This document shows positions 27,589 to 37,056 of a stretch of DNA of 64,000 nucleotides, piece after piece. The position numbers were made by a program, and so were the translations under genes. The notes beneath the pieces were generated by a model. That model was given only the letters and a program-made list of their open reading frames with translations. It was not told the origin of the DNA and did no database searches. Position 1 is the stretch's first letter, and every line of letters starts with the position of its first letter. Where the stretch lies: NCBI RefSeq assembly GCF_002305895.1, contig NZ_CP022203.1, forward strand, positions 8,156,001 through 8,220,000. Direction: 5' to 3'. The DNA comes from Corallococcus macrosporus DSM 14697 (lineage in GTDB: Bacteria > Myxococcota > Myxococcia > Myxococcales > Myxococcaceae).

Positions 27589-28924
27589 GCTTCTTCTCCA
27601 GCCCGGCCACCATGCGCGGCGACACCTGCGAGGCGGGCAGCGACTTCGCGAAAGTGATGGCCTCCTCCAGCGTCTTCACCGCGCCCGCCGTGTCCTCGCG
27701 CGCGACGAGGATGTCCGCGCGGCCCGACAGCACCGACAGCCGCCGCGCGCCCTGGACACGCGCCAGCGCCCGGTCACTGGCGGCGAGCGCGTCATCCAGC
27801 CGGCCGACGAGCCGGTACAACGTCGAGAGCCGCGCGGGCGGGTTGTAGTCCTGGGGCAGGTCCTTCTCGCTCTGCTCGATGGCGGGAATCGCCCGGGCGG
27901 GCGTCTGCAGCTTCATGGCCGCCAGCATGCGGTGCGAGTCGAACACCGTCCGCGCCTGGGGGTTGGGCGCCTTCGCGGCCTCCGCCTCCAGGAACGCCAG
28001 CCACTCCTCCGACAGGGCCTTCACGGCCGCCGCGTCCTTCGCCACCTCGCGCGCCTGCACCCGCACCTCGTACAGGCCGGAGCGGTCATCCGCGCTCATC
28101 TCGATGGCCGGGGGCGCCAGGGCCTCGGCCACCCTGGCCTCCAGCCCTTCGCGCAGCGCCGCGCCCGCCGCGTGGTCCTCCGGCAGCGACAGCACGCAGT
28201 ACATGCCCAGCAGGGCGCCGTTGGCCCAGGACAGCGAGCGGGGCGTCCTGGGGAGCTCCTCCAGCGCCTTGCGCGCGCACGCCTCGTGCTGCTTCGCGCC
28301 GTACATCGCCGTCAGCAGCGACTCCACCGCGCGGCCCCGGCGGGACCAGTCCGCGGGCGCCTCGGCCAGGGCCTCCGCGAGCGTCTCCGCGGCCTCGGCG
28401 GAGCGGCCCTCCGCGTAGAGCGCGTCCCCGCGGGCCAGCAGGGCCTCGGCGCCGGTGATGCCGCCCTTGTAGGCGCGCTCCCCGTCCTCGAAGAGCTTCT
28501 CCAACTGCGCCACGGTGGCGCTGCCGGCGAAGCGCAGCAGGGCCTTCTCCTGGCGCGGGTCGATGACGTACAGCGTGGGCCAGAACTCCACCGGGTACTG
28601 CTCCTGGAACGCCGCGTTGGACGTCAGGTCGGTGTTCACCTCCAGCCAGACGAAGCGGTCCGCGTGCCGGGCCAGCGCCGCGTCGGACAGGACGTAGGCC
28701 TTCATCGACCGGCAGGTGTGACACCAGGGCGCCCAGACGTCGACGAAGAGGGGGACGCCCTTCGCCCGCGCCTCGGCGAGCGCGCGGGCGTAGTCATCCT
28801 GGATGAAGGGCAGCGGCGTCTTGGCGTGGGACGCGTCGGCCGCGGGGACGTTCGTGTTCGCGGCGGTGCAGGCGACGGGCCCCGATGACAGGAGCAGGCA
28901 GGCGGCGAGAAGGCGCAGGCGCAT
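27560..28924 (-). CDS. Thioredoxin-domain lipoprotein with helical-repeat C-terminus
   Basis: A 454-residue lipoprotein (lipobox GPVAC). A thioredoxin-like domain (about 40-150) contains FVDVWAPWCHTCRSMKAYVL with active site CHTC, closest to DsbD-gamma/thioredoxin-disulfide reductases, and the cis-Pro loop EFWPTLYV. The rest (about 160-454) is TPR-like helical repeats (GDALYAEGRSAEAAETLAEA, LSTLYRLVGRLDDALAASDR). It would act on periplasmic or surface disulfides, with the repeats holding a partner. It starts at the ATG at 28924 and is divergent from the GTPase gene. Confidence 0.88.
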   Translation of the reverse strand: MRLRLLAACLLLSSGPVACTAANTNVPAADASHAKTPLPFIQDDYARALAEARAKGVPLFVDVWAPWCHTCRSMKAYVLSDAALARHADRFVWLEVNTDLTSNAAFQEQYPVEFWPTLYVIDPRQEKALLRFAGSATVAQLEKLFEDGERAYKGGITGAEALLARGDALYAEGRSAEAAETLAEALAEAPADWSRRGRAVESLLTAMYGAKQHEACARKALEELPRTPRSLSWANGALLGMYCVLSLPEDHAAGAALREGLEARVAEALAPPAIEMSADDRSGLYEVRVQAREVAKDAAAVKALSEEWLAFLEAEAAKAPNPQARTVFDSHRMLAAMKLQTPARAIPAIEQSEKDLPQDYNPPARLSTLYRLVGRLDDALAASDRALARVQGARRLSVLSGRADILVAREDTAGAVKTLEEAITFAKSLPASQVSPRMVAGLEKKLSGLQASAQ

Positions 28925-29031
28925 GGGGGCACCCTAGCGCGCGCAGGCCGCTCTGTCCCCGGCCGACACCTGGCGGGACAAGTGCCTGGGCACGAGGCCT
29001 TTCGCGTGCTGTGGTGCGTGGACTTCTGGTG

Positions 29032-30774
29032 ATGAGAGACCCGTACACCCTGCGCACCTGCCTCGCGTCCGCCCTGGACGCCCTGCCCGCTCCCGAGCGC
29101 TTCCCGGACGCCTCGGACGCCGAGCTCGCGCGCCGTCTGGCCGAGCGCCTGCGCCGCGACCTGCTGCCTCGCCTGGGCTCCGCCGACGCGCCCCTGCTGC
29201 TGGTGGCCATCGCCGGCCCCAACAACGTGGGCAAGTCCACGCTCTTCAACGCGCTGGTGGGCGCGTCGCTGTCTCCCGCGAGGCCGGAGGGCGGGCTCAC
29301 CAAGCAGTGTCTGGCGGCGGCCCATGAGGAGACGTGGACCGGGCCCCTGAAGGACTTCCTGACGCGGCGCTATGACATCGTGCCGGTGGCCTCCGGTGAC
29401 GTGGCGCCGGTGGACCAGTCCGGGCCTCCCGGCCGGCTGTACCTGGCCCTGTCGGACGCGGTGCCCCGCGGGTTGCTCGTCATGGACACGCCGGACTTCG
29501 ACAGCGTGTACCGGGACAACCGCGAGCGCGCGGAGGCGCTGCTCGTCACCGTGGACGTGCTGGTGTTCGTGGTGAGCCGGCAGACGTACCAGAACGCGGC
29601 GCTGGTGGACTTCCTGCGCGCGGCCGTGGGGCATGGGCGGCCGTACCTGCTCGTCTACAACGAGGCCACGCGGGAGGAGGTGGCCCGGGGCCACCTGGAC
29701 AAGCTCGCCGAGGACGTGGGCCACCCCGCACTGGCGCGCTACCTGGCGCCGCACCAGCCCGACGTGGAGGCGGGGCTCAAGCCGCTGGCCACGGAGCCGC
29801 TGGACGGGAAGCCCGCGCTGGCCGCGCTGCTGGGGCAGGCCGAGCACGCGCGCGAGCTGAAGGCCCGGGCGCTGGAGGCGTCGCTCGCGGACGCGCGCGC
29901 GGAGATGGAGGCCGTGTCGCGCGCGGCCACGATGGCGGCCCAGGAGCCCGACCGGCTCCGCAAGCGCCTGCGGCACGAGCTGGACGTGGTGGGCGCGCAC
30001 GCGGCCTTGAAGGCCGTGCCCGCCGACGTGCTGATTGACGCCTTCCGTGACGAGCTGGATGCGCGCAGCCAGTTCCACAAGTGGGTGCGCCTGCCCTTCC
30101 GGGGCCTGGCCACCGCGCTCACCTTCGTCTCGCGCAAGGTGCGCCAGTCCTTCACCGCGCCCGAGGCTCCGGGCACGGACACGCCGAGCCACGCGGTGGA
30201 CGAGACGCTTAAGGACGGGGTGCGGCGGCTGGTGGATGCCTTCGCGCCGGAGGTGGCGGCGTGGCGCGCGGACGCGCAGACGCGGACGAAGCTGGAGGAG
30301 GCGTTCGGCCCGGTGACGCTGACGAAGCTGGAGGAGCCGCTGGGCTTCGAGCCCCTTCACGCGCACGCGGCGGACCGGGCCACGCTGTATGCGTACTGCC
30401 GGGAGCTGGTCGCCGCGGAGCTCCAGGGCGGCATGCGGGAGGAGATTCTCCAGGCGCTGACGACACTGGTGTACTCGGTGCCTTCGGGCGCCGCGGCGGC
30501 GGTGACGGTGGCCACGGGCGGCCTGGGCCACGACGCGGTCGTGTGGGCGGGCACCCTGCTGTCCACGCCCCTGATGGAGCGCTTCGTGGACCTGCTGGGG
30601 GCCCAGGTGCGGGCTCGCGTCACCAGGAAGTGGGCGGATGCCCACGGCGCCACCCTGTCCAAGGCCCTGGAGGCCCGGTACTTCTCCGACGTGCTGAAGC
30701 AGCTCGATGGGCTGGCGAGCGATTGGGGCCACACGGCGGCCCGCTTGGACGAGGCCCGGGCGGGCCTGTCCTGA
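29032..30774 (+). CDS. Dynamin-like/YfjP-type GTPase
   Basis: A 580-residue P-loop GTPase. G1 is GPNNVGKSTLFNAL (near residue 65), G3 is MDTPDFDSVYR (near 150). The G4 position reads YNEATREE rather than NKxD, as in divergent dynamin-superfamily members. The C-terminal half is helical with long charged stretches, and a hydrophobic patch (ALTTLVYSVPSGAAAAVTVA) that may touch membrane. I start it at the ATG at 29032; the ribosome site is weak. A paralogue sits 14 kb away (42847-44544). Membrane remodelling or cell-pole work is possible; the family function is not established. Confidence 0.82.
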   Translation: MRDPYTLRTCLASALDALPAPERFPDASDAELARRLAERLRRDLLPRLGSADAPLLLVAIAGPNNVGKSTLFNALVGASLSPARPEGGLTKQCLAAAHEETWTGPLKDFLTRRYDIVPVASGDVAPVDQSGPPGRLYLALSDAVPRGLLVMDTPDFDSVYRDNRERAEALLVTVDVLVFVVSRQTYQNAALVDFLRAAVGHGRPYLLVYNEATREEVARGHLDKLAEDVGHPALARYLAPHQPDVEAGLKPLATEPLDGKPALAALLGQAEHARELKARALEASLADARAEMEAVSRAATMAAQEPDRLRKRLRHELDVVGAHAALKAVPADVLIDAFRDELDARSQFHKWVRLPFRGLATALTFVSRKVRQSFTAPEAPGTDTPSHAVDETLKDGVRRLVDAFAPEVAAWRADAQTRTKLEEAFGPVTLTKLEEPLGFEPLHAHAADRATLYAYCRELVAAELQGGMREEILQALTTLVYSVPSGAAAAVTVATGGLGHDAVVWAGTLLSTPLMERFVDLLGAQVRARVTRKWADAHGATLSKALEARYFSDVLKQLDGLASDWGHTAARLDEARAGLS

Positions 30775-30895
30775 CGGGCCGTGTGGCCGCGGTGTACTCA
30801 GCGGCGCTGACACCCTGCATCAGTCCGGGTGACGTCTTGGGGGGAGAACGGGCCGCCAGGCTGGCCGTCACTCCGTCCGTGCGCGCCCGGCGGCA

Positions 30896-31987
30896 ATGCG
30901 TCATGCTGCGCGCCTCATGAATGGCTCGGACCCAGCCGGACTGGGCTCGCCACCTCTCGTCCTTTCCTTCCGCCACCTGCTGACCGAGGCCGTCGGCACG
31001 TTCCTGGACGAGGCGCGCATGTCCTGTGAGCAGACGGCGGACGCCATCGGCGAGCTCATCGTCACCCTGTCGCGCTACCGCGAGGAGGGCGCCCCGCTGT
31101 TCCCCATGGCCTTCGTGGGCGACGACCTGGGGCGGATGCTCGAACACCTGGGCGGGCACGACCCGATTGCCATCGGCATTGGCCCCCGCTCACGCGCCAC
31201 CATCCAGCGCGCGCTCAAGCAGTGCGCGCCCCTGGGCCAGGGCCGCTGGTGGGCGCTGTACCTGCTGCGTGTCCCGGAGGGCTTCGCCTACGGCGTCTTC
31301 CGGACGGACCCCTTCCCCCTGGCGGAGTCGCCGCTGGAGCGCCTGCGCCGCGTGGAGGACAAGGGCGTGGGGGTGATTGGCGTGCTTCAGCTCGCCGACA
31401 ACATCCTGGAGCTGCGGTCGGGCGGCGGGTTGTGCCGGCACGTGTACCTGTCTGGCGCGCGGGTGGAGTCAGCCTCTCCGCCGGAGGTGATGGATGAGCT
31501 GGCGGACGCGGTGACGGACGGCGTCTCCACGAACAGCCGCGAGCGCGCACGGGGGTTCTTCCGCCGGGTGCTCTTCGAGGTGATGCAGGGCTCGCATGGC
31601 GCGCTCGTGGCGGTGCTGCCCCGGGAGCGCGCGGGCTCCACGCTGTTCGTGGACGGCATCATCCTGCCTCGACCGCTGGACATCGTGGCGTTGCTGGAGC
31701 GCTACCACGTGGACCCCACGGACAGCGCGGGCACCGCCGTGCGCGCCGCCGCGCAGTTGCTGCGAGGCATGATGGCCACCGACGGCATCACCGTGCTCCG
31801 CGCGGATGGCTGCATCGTGGGCTACAACATCTTCGTGCGGCACCCGGAGACCCTGGCCAGCCAGCCGTCTGTCGTTGGCGGCGCCCGGCGGCGGACCTAC
31901 GACGTGCTGTGCGCGGCCCTGGGCACGGAGCTCACCGCCGCGTTCATCCGCTCCCAGGATGGGGACGTGAGCTGCAAGCGGGGTTAA
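30896..31987 (+). CDS. DAC-like (DisA_N-related) sensor-domain protein
   Basis: A 363-residue soluble protein. The C-terminal 160 residues show the layout of the diadenylate-cyclase (DisA_N) fold: SHGALVAVLP, then ATDGITVLRADGCIVGYN (DGA position), VGGARRRTYDV (GTRHR position) and FIRSQDGDVSC. The catalytic DGA and RHR residues are changed, so it probably binds rather than makes a cyclic dinucleotide. Related families are named probable sensor domains (DACNV and similar) in public databases; that naming is from memory. The start could also be the ATG at 30917; neither has a ribosome site. It follows the GTPase gene by about 120 bases on the same strand. Confidence 0.7.
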   Translation: MRHAARLMNGSDPAGLGSPPLVLSFRHLLTEAVGTFLDEARMSCEQTADAIGELIVTLSRYREEGAPLFPMAFVGDDLGRMLEHLGGHDPIAIGIGPRSRATIQRALKQCAPLGQGRWWALYLLRVPEGFAYGVFRTDPFPLAESPLERLRRVEDKGVGVIGVLQLADNILELRSGGGLCRHVYLSGARVESASPPEVMDELADAVTDGVSTNSRERARGFFRRVLFEVMQGSHGALVAVLPRERAGSTLFVDGIILPRPLDIVALLERYHVDPTDSAGTAVRAAAQLLRGMMATDGITVLRADGCIVGYNIFVRHPETLASQPSVVGGARRRTYDVLCAALGTELTAAFIRSQDGDVSCKRG

Positions 31988-32011
31988 GCTCTCCGGGCCG
32001 AGGAGGTGCTG

Positions 32012-33052
32012 TTGCGAATCGAAACGCTCTCAACGGATGAGCTGCGAGGCGCCAGGCTCGCGGACGTCGTGGCGATGCTGGTCGCTCGGAATCCCGACGC
32101 CTTCAATGCGCGGCTCGCAGGTACCGACGCAGAAGGCTTGGCGGCGCTGCGGCGTGGCTTTGAAGCCGCCTTCGGATGGGCGCCTCCCGCCGAGTTCGAT
32201 GACTGGCTCGCCATCGAGGCAGCCTTGGGCATCGACGCGGGCGAAGAGGACTACTGGGGCGCTGGCGACCGCTCCCTCCTTCTGGACTTCTTCAACCCAG
32301 AGTCCCACCAAGCCACTGAAGCGCTCGCGTCTGGCGCCTTCCTCGCCCAGAACGCGGAGGGACTCCTCGCGGGACTCTTTCCATTGAGCGAGGATGCGTC
32401 GGGGGACCGCGCACTCGCCAGCCTCCTGCCGGACTCCTTGGGACTGCTCCGAGTACACAGCTTTCGCCATGAACGCGGGGACCTCGGCGAAGCGCAGTGC
32501 CTCAAGTCGTTCGTCGTCAACCAATGGAGTTCCGAAGACGCCTCTGAAGCAGGCTCGCCCCCCGGTGATGTCGGACTCGTCCGCTACGAATATCTGATGG
32601 AACTCACCGCCATGCTCGACATGGCGATGGCTACGGAGCGCCAAGCACAACCGTCCCTCGAACTTCCGGACAGTGCGCAGCTCTACCTTCGATCACGCTG
32701 GCTCATGCGGATGGTGTGGGGGCAGCCGTCAGAGCTTCTATCGGAGCTTCTTGCGCAAGCACCTGGACTCTCCGAATGGGATGCGGAGCGCACCTTGTGG
32801 CGTAGGCATCCCGTACTGACGAACTACTGGATGGTGGCCCACTCCTTCCTTGGGAACGACTCAGCGTGCGCAGAGACCGTCGCCGTGGGACTCCAAGCAT
32901 CTGGGCTCCTGACCCGGCGCCTTGCAGAGCACATCCGGCAGTTGCTCGCCGCTCCTGAGGATACCCACCTCGGAAGATTGGAACCCGCGACGTTCAAGGA
33001 GCTTCGGCGCATCACACGTGCCTCGGCCCGGAGTGACCAACTTTCCGTTTGA
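32012..33052 (+). CDS. Hypothetical protein with atypical composition
   Basis: A 346-residue soluble, mostly helical, acidic protein with no motif I recognise. The start is TTG at 32012, chosen because AGGAGG stands five bases before it; a GTG six bases earlier overlaps that site. Codon use is less G/C-heavy in the third position than in neighbours, with many A and T endings. This suggests a more recent arrival or weak expression. It follows the DAC-like gene by 24 bases but shares no visible theme with it, and traA starts about 255 bases downstream. Confidence 0.7.
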   Translation: MRIETLSTDELRGARLADVVAMLVARNPDAFNARLAGTDAEGLAALRRGFEAAFGWAPPAEFDDWLAIEAALGIDAGEEDYWGAGDRSLLLDFFNPESHQATEALASGAFLAQNAEGLLAGLFPLSEDASGDRALASLLPDSLGLLRVHSFRHERGDLGEAQCLKSFVVNQWSSEDASEAGSPPGDVGLVRYEYLMELTAMLDMAMATERQAQPSLELPDSAQLYLRSRWLMRMVWGQPSELLSELLAQAPGLSEWDAERTLWRRHPVLTNYWMVAHSFLGNDSACAETVAVGLQASGLLTRRLAEHIRQLLAAPEDTHLGRLEPATFKELRRITRASARSDQLSV

Positions 33053-33260
33053 GCCCACAGTCCGAAGCGCATTCACCAGGATGCCCCTCGGCGACATCAG
33101 CGCGGCGGAGTACGAGGCGCCGACCGAGGCTTGAACTCGCATCAGAACAGGGACGCAGAGGACCCGCATTTCGAATTAATCCGACTAGCAACGTCCCGCT
33201 GAATCTCCGCCGTTGAACGACCTTCAGAAGACCTGGGACGTCGTAGCGGGAAGCCGCACG

Positions 33261-33289
33261 TTGCGGGAATTGCGGTTGTGGACGATATC
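33261..33289 (+). promoter_or_regulatory. traA: Possible traA promoter
   Basis: TTGCGG (33261-33266), a 17-base spacer and GATATC (33284-33289). The -10 matches only three of six consensus bases, so the call is weak. If right, transcription starts near 33297 and traA translation must begin at or after 33308. Confidence 0.3.
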
Positions 33290-33307
33290 CCTCATTCTAG
33301 AGGGGCT

Positions 33308-35425
33308 TTGAAATCGCCCGTGTCCCGCATCGCGCGTACCGCGCTCACTGTCCTGGCGGTGTGCCTCGCGGCCTCGACCGCCTGGGGCCAGAAGCTGCCC
33401 GATGTCGTCATCCAAGGCCCTCCTATCGCTGATCCCCTCACCGGTGATGGGCAGGGCCTGTGCGTGGCGTCCAATGTATGGACGCGCCCCTTGAATGAAT
33501 TCCCGCAGTCACGCGGGACATACATCGACATCATCAACGGGTACCTTGAGGAACCGGCCAACAGGCAGAGCCGTGTCACCACGGTGCTTCAGACTCCGTT
33601 CGACCTTTCGAACAACCTTAACGACGGTCGCACACTGAGCTACGGCGACTTCGTCAACCAGGTCGTGGAACCGGGCTGCTCCGCAGGTGGCTGCACCTTC
33701 AACGTCATCCAAAATAACAACGGACGCACCACCGCCTTCACGTCCCGGTTCCGAGGATACATCAACATTACCGCGGACTTGGTGGGGCGGCCCATTCACT
33801 TTGGCCTCTATGCGGATGACGGAGTCAGCTTCGTCATCTACGACCGCAGCCAAGCATATCAGGTCATCAACCGACCTCCGCTGATTGGCTTCGCGACATG
33901 GCGTACAACGAACAACGTCACATTCCCCCAGCCGGGCCTCTACGCAGTGGAAATCCTCTACGCCCAAATCGGAGAGCATGCCGCGCTGGAGCTGTCTATG
34001 CGGACAAGCCCCTTCGACGACTTCGAACGCCCAGCGAACGAGCCTGAAGTCGTCAATCTTTTCGACGAGGGCTTCCAACTCCTCCGCCCCGCACAGTTCT
34101 TCCAGACGGAGAACGGCCTCCTCTCAGTCCCAGACCAGCCCGACCGCTGCGAGCAGTGCAACCGCGGCAACGCGAACGCTCCCGGTAATGGAGGCTGTGC
34201 TCCTTCCTTCCGCTGCAACGCGGCGGCGCTCTGCGCCCCCTGCAACTCCTCGTTCTTCTGCGGCGACTCCTGCTCCCCGTGCGGCGAGTCCACGCCTCAC
34301 TGCGCGAACCTCAACGGCCGCACCCAGTGCGTTCAGTGTGTCGAAGATGGCCAGTGCCCCAATGGCCGCTGCGACCTCGAGACCAACACGTGCACCGGTT
34401 GCAACGAGGACACCGACTGCCCCACCGGCGCTTGCGACCTCGAGACGAACACCTGCGTCGAGTGCAACGACGACAGCCAGTGCAGCAACGGCGAGGTCTG
34501 CGCCACCGACCTCCACGAGTGCCGCGAGTGCACGCAGGACTCCCACTGCCCACAGGGCGAGTCCTGCTCCAACAACACGTGCTCGCCGTGCGGCACCAAC
34601 GATTCGTGCGCGGGCAACTCCTGCAACTGCTGTCCCAACGGCACGCAGTGCGCGGCGCTGACGCCCGGCGCCCAGCCAACGTGCGTGGAGTGCACCACCA
34701 GCAGCCAGTGCGCCGAAGGCCAGCAGTGCGACACCACCAACGGCCGCTGCGTGGACAGCGTGCCCTCCTGCAACACGGCCGACAGCTGCGGCCCCGGCTG
34801 CGTGAAGTGCCCCGGCGAGCGCCCCTACTGCCTCGACGGCGAGGTCTGCGTCCAGTGCCGCAACGACCTGGAATGTGGTGACGGCGAGTTCTGCCTCAGC
34901 GGCGAGTGCGCCTCGTGCACCACGGACAAGCACTGCGGCCCTCGCTGTGGCGCCTGCGGCGGCGACACCCCATTCTGCCTCTCCAACGGCACCGTGCAGG
35001 GCAGCACCTGTGTCGGCTGTGTCGACGACTCAGACTGCGGCAGCGGCGTGTGCGACCCCACCACGCGCACCTGTGAGAACAGCGGCGCCTGCGCGGTGAC
35101 GTGCGAGCCGGGCACCGTCTGCAACGGCACCGCCTGCGTCGAATGCTTCGCCGATGCCCACTGCCCCTGCGGTGGCACCTGCGACGTCGCGACGAACTCC
35201 TGCACCACGTCCTGCACCGACAGCGGAGACTGCCTGGGCGTGGAGCACTGCTCCGCGAAAACACTGGAGTGCGAGCGCGGACGCCGCAAGCCGGGCACGG
35301 AGCCCCAGGGCGGCGCCTTCTGCTGCGGCACCACCGCCGAAGCCACGCCCGCCGGAAGCGCTGGCTTCCTGGCCCTCCTCACCGTGGGCTTCGTGCTCCT
35401 CCGCACCCGGCGCACCGCCCGATGA
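33308..35425 (+). CDS. traA: Outer membrane exchange receptor TraA
   Basis: Polymorphic cell-surface receptor that lets myxobacteria recognise kin and fuse outer membranes to swap lipoproteins and lipids. 705 residues from the TTG at 33308 (MKSPVSRIARTALTV; GTG starts at 33278 and 33320 are also possible). A signal peptide is followed by a PA14-like variable domain (about 50-275) containing the lectin-like GRPIHFGLYADDGVSFVIYD strand. A Cys-rich stalk of tandem units (about 280-660) has many CVECNDDSQCSNGEVC-type repeats. The tail FCCGTT, a hydrophobic helix and RTRRTAR form a MYXO-CTERM-like sorting signal. The stop overlaps traB by four bases. The variable domain is visibly less G/C-rich. 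Confidence 0.9.
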   Translation: MKSPVSRIARTALTVLAVCLAASTAWGQKLPDVVIQGPPIADPLTGDGQGLCVASNVWTRPLNEFPQSRGTYIDIINGYLEEPANRQSRVTTVLQTPFDLSNNLNDGRTLSYGDFVNQVVEPGCSAGGCTFNVIQNNNGRTTAFTSRFRGYINITADLVGRPIHFGLYADDGVSFVIYDRSQAYQVINRPPLIGFATWRTTNNVTFPQPGLYAVEILYAQIGEHAALELSMRTSPFDDFERPANEPEVVNLFDEGFQLLRPAQFFQTENGLLSVPDQPDRCEQCNRGNANAPGNGGCAPSFRCNAAALCAPCNSSFFCGDSCSPCGESTPHCANLNGRTQCVQCVEDGQCPNGRCDLETNTCTGCNEDTDCPTGACDLETNTCVECNDDSQCSNGEVCATDLHECRECTQDSHCPQGESCSNNTCSPCGTNDSCAGNSCNCCPNGTQCAALTPGAQPTCVECTTSSQCAEGQQCDTTNGRCVDSVPSCNTADSCGPGCVKCPGERPYCLDGEVCVQCRNDLECGDGEFCLSGECASCTTDKHCGPRCGACGGDTPFCLSNGTVQGSTCVGCVDDSDCGSGVCDPTTRTCENSGACAVTCEPGTVCNGTACVECFADAHCPCGGTCDVATNSCTTSCTDSGDCLGVEHCSAKTLECERGRRKPGTEPQGGAFCCGTTAEATPAGSAGFLALLTVGFVLLRTRRTAR

Positions 35426-37056
35426 AGCCCTCGCACCTGTTCCTCCTCGTGGCGCTGGGGTTGTCCACCGCCGCCACCGCGCAGCCGGATGCGCGCTTCA
35501 ACGTGCAGCTCTTCCGCCCGTCCGGCGCGCCCCAGGATCTGGTGGTGGTGCAGCAGTCGCGTCCGCTGTCGCACCTGTCCGTCTCCGTCGGCCCGTACTT
35601 CAGCTACTCGCTCAACCCCCTGTCGCTGATTCCCGAGGGGGGCGACCTGAGCAAGATCAGCCTGGTCGGCAACCGCCTCCAGTTGGACGTCATGGCCACC
35701 GTCGGCCTCTTCGACTGGGCCGAAGTCGGCGTGGACATGCCGCTCATCCTCGCCCAGGGCGGCGACAACCTGGAGGTCATCGGCACCGAGGGGAGCGTGG
35801 AGAGCTTCGTCTTCGGCGACCTCCGGCTCACCGGCAAGGTGGCCATCCCCGGCCTGCGCCGTCCCGCCGAGGGCAAGGGCTGGGGCGGCGCGGTGACGCT
35901 CAACGTGAGCTTCCCCACCGGCGCCCAGGAGGCCTTCGCCGGGGACGGCGAGCTGACCTGGGCCCCGGGCCTGGTGCTGGACTACCGCTTCGAGAACGGC
36001 ATCCTCCTGGCGCTCAATGGCGGCTTCTGGAAGCGCCCGGACCGCGTCTTCAGCGGCGTGTCCGTGGGCGACATGGCGCCCTTCGGCGTGGGCGCGGAGG
36101 TCCCCATCCTGCGTGGCAGCGGACTCACCGCCGTGGGCATGGTGCATGGCGCGGTGGGCCTGACGAAGCAGCCCGATGAGCCCCGGCAGATTCCCGCGGA
36201 GGCGCTCTTCGGCCTGCGCTGGTACAGCTCCACCGGCCTCAACTTCACGTTCGGCGGTGGCATGGGCTGCGGCTGCTCCATCGCCTCGCCCACGCTGAGC
36301 TTCTTCACGTCCATCCTGTGGATTCCAGCGAAGACACGCGAGTGGGAGGCCCTGGAGCGCTTCAAGGAGCCGCCCCAGCCGCTGCCGCCCCCGCCGCCGC
36401 CCGTCGACCCGGATGGCGACGGCGTCATCGGCGAATCCGACGCGTGCCCCGACGTGCCCGGCCCCGTGGCCAACATGGGCTGCCCGGACACCGACAAGGA
36501 CGGTGACGGCGTCGTCGACCGGCTCGACCGCTGCCCGGACCAGCCCGCGGGCAGCCGCGGCAAGGATGGATGCCCGCTCGCCCGCCGCGACGGCAACCGG
36601 ATTGTCATCCTGGAGCAGCTCAACTTCGCCACCGACCAGGACATCATCCTCTCCGAGTCCTTCCCCATCCTGGAGGAGGTCGCCCGGGTGATGAACGAGA
36701 ACCCGGAAATCGACCGGATGCACGTGGAGGGTCACACCGACTCGCGCGCGACCGATGCGTACAACCTGGACCTGTCGCGCCGCCGCGCCTCCAGCGTCAT
36801 GCGCTTCCTGGTGGAGAGTGGCGTGGCCGCCGAGCGCCTGTGCTCGCAGGGCTTTGGCCGCTCGCGGCCGGTGGCGGACAACGCAACGGAAGAGGGCATG
36901 GCGCTCAACCGCCGCGTCGACTTCACCATCCAGCCGCCCAGCGACGGCCCCCGCCCACCCTGCCCCGAGGACGCGGGCGCGAAGAAGCGCAAGCGCCCCA
37001 TCAAGAAGGCGCCCAAGGCGAAGTCGAAGGCCCCCGCCTCGGCGCCCAAGCCGTAG
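35422..37056 (+). CDS. traB: Outer membrane exchange protein TraB (OmpA family)
   Basis: Required with TraA for outer membrane exchange in Myxococcus. 544 residues from the ATG that overlaps the traA stop (ATGA). A signal peptide (LFLLVALGLSTAATAQ) is followed by a beta-barrel-like region (about 25-310, alternating strands such as LSVSVGPYFSYSLNPLSL). A Pro-rich hinge and two calcium-binding thrombospondin-3-type repeats follow (DPDGDGVIGESDACPD and DTDKDGDGVVDRLDRCPD). Last comes an OmpA peptidoglycan-binding domain (about 395-505; HVEGHTDSRATDAYNLDLSR with Asp and Arg for the peptide stem). The tail is Lys/Pro-rich. It converges on the BIG2 lipoprotein gene. Confidence 0.92.
   Translation: MKPSHLFLLVALGLSTAATAQPDARFNVQLFRPSGAPQDLVVVQQSRPLSHLSVSVGPYFSYSLNPLSLIPEGGDLSKISLVGNRLQLDVMATVGLFDWAEVGVDMPLILAQGGDNLEVIGTEGSVESFVFGDLRLTGKVAIPGLRRPAEGKGWGGAVTLNVSFPTGAQEAFAGDGELTWAPGLVLDYRFENGILLALNGGFWKRPDRVFSGVSVGDMAPFGVGAEVPILRGSGLTAVGMVHGAVGLTKQPDEPRQIPAEALFGLRWYSSTGLNFTFGGGMGCGCSIASPTLSFFTSILWIPAKTREWEALERFKEPPQPLPPPPPPVDPDGDGVIGESDACPDVPGPVANMGCPDTDKDGDGVVDRLDRCPDQPAGSRGKDGCPLARRDGNRIVILEQLNFATDQDIILSESFPILEEVARVMNENPEIDRMHVEGHTDSRATDAYNLDLSRRRASSVMRFLVESGVAAERLCSQGFGRSRPVADNATEEGMALNRRVDFTIQPPSDGPRPPCPEDAGAKKRKRPIKKAPKAKSKAPASAPKP

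Noticed and set aside
28702-30813. 703-residue minus-strand frame opposite the first GTPase
   Set aside because: Low-complexity Arg/His/Gln shadow; the GTPase motifs on the plus strand are clear.
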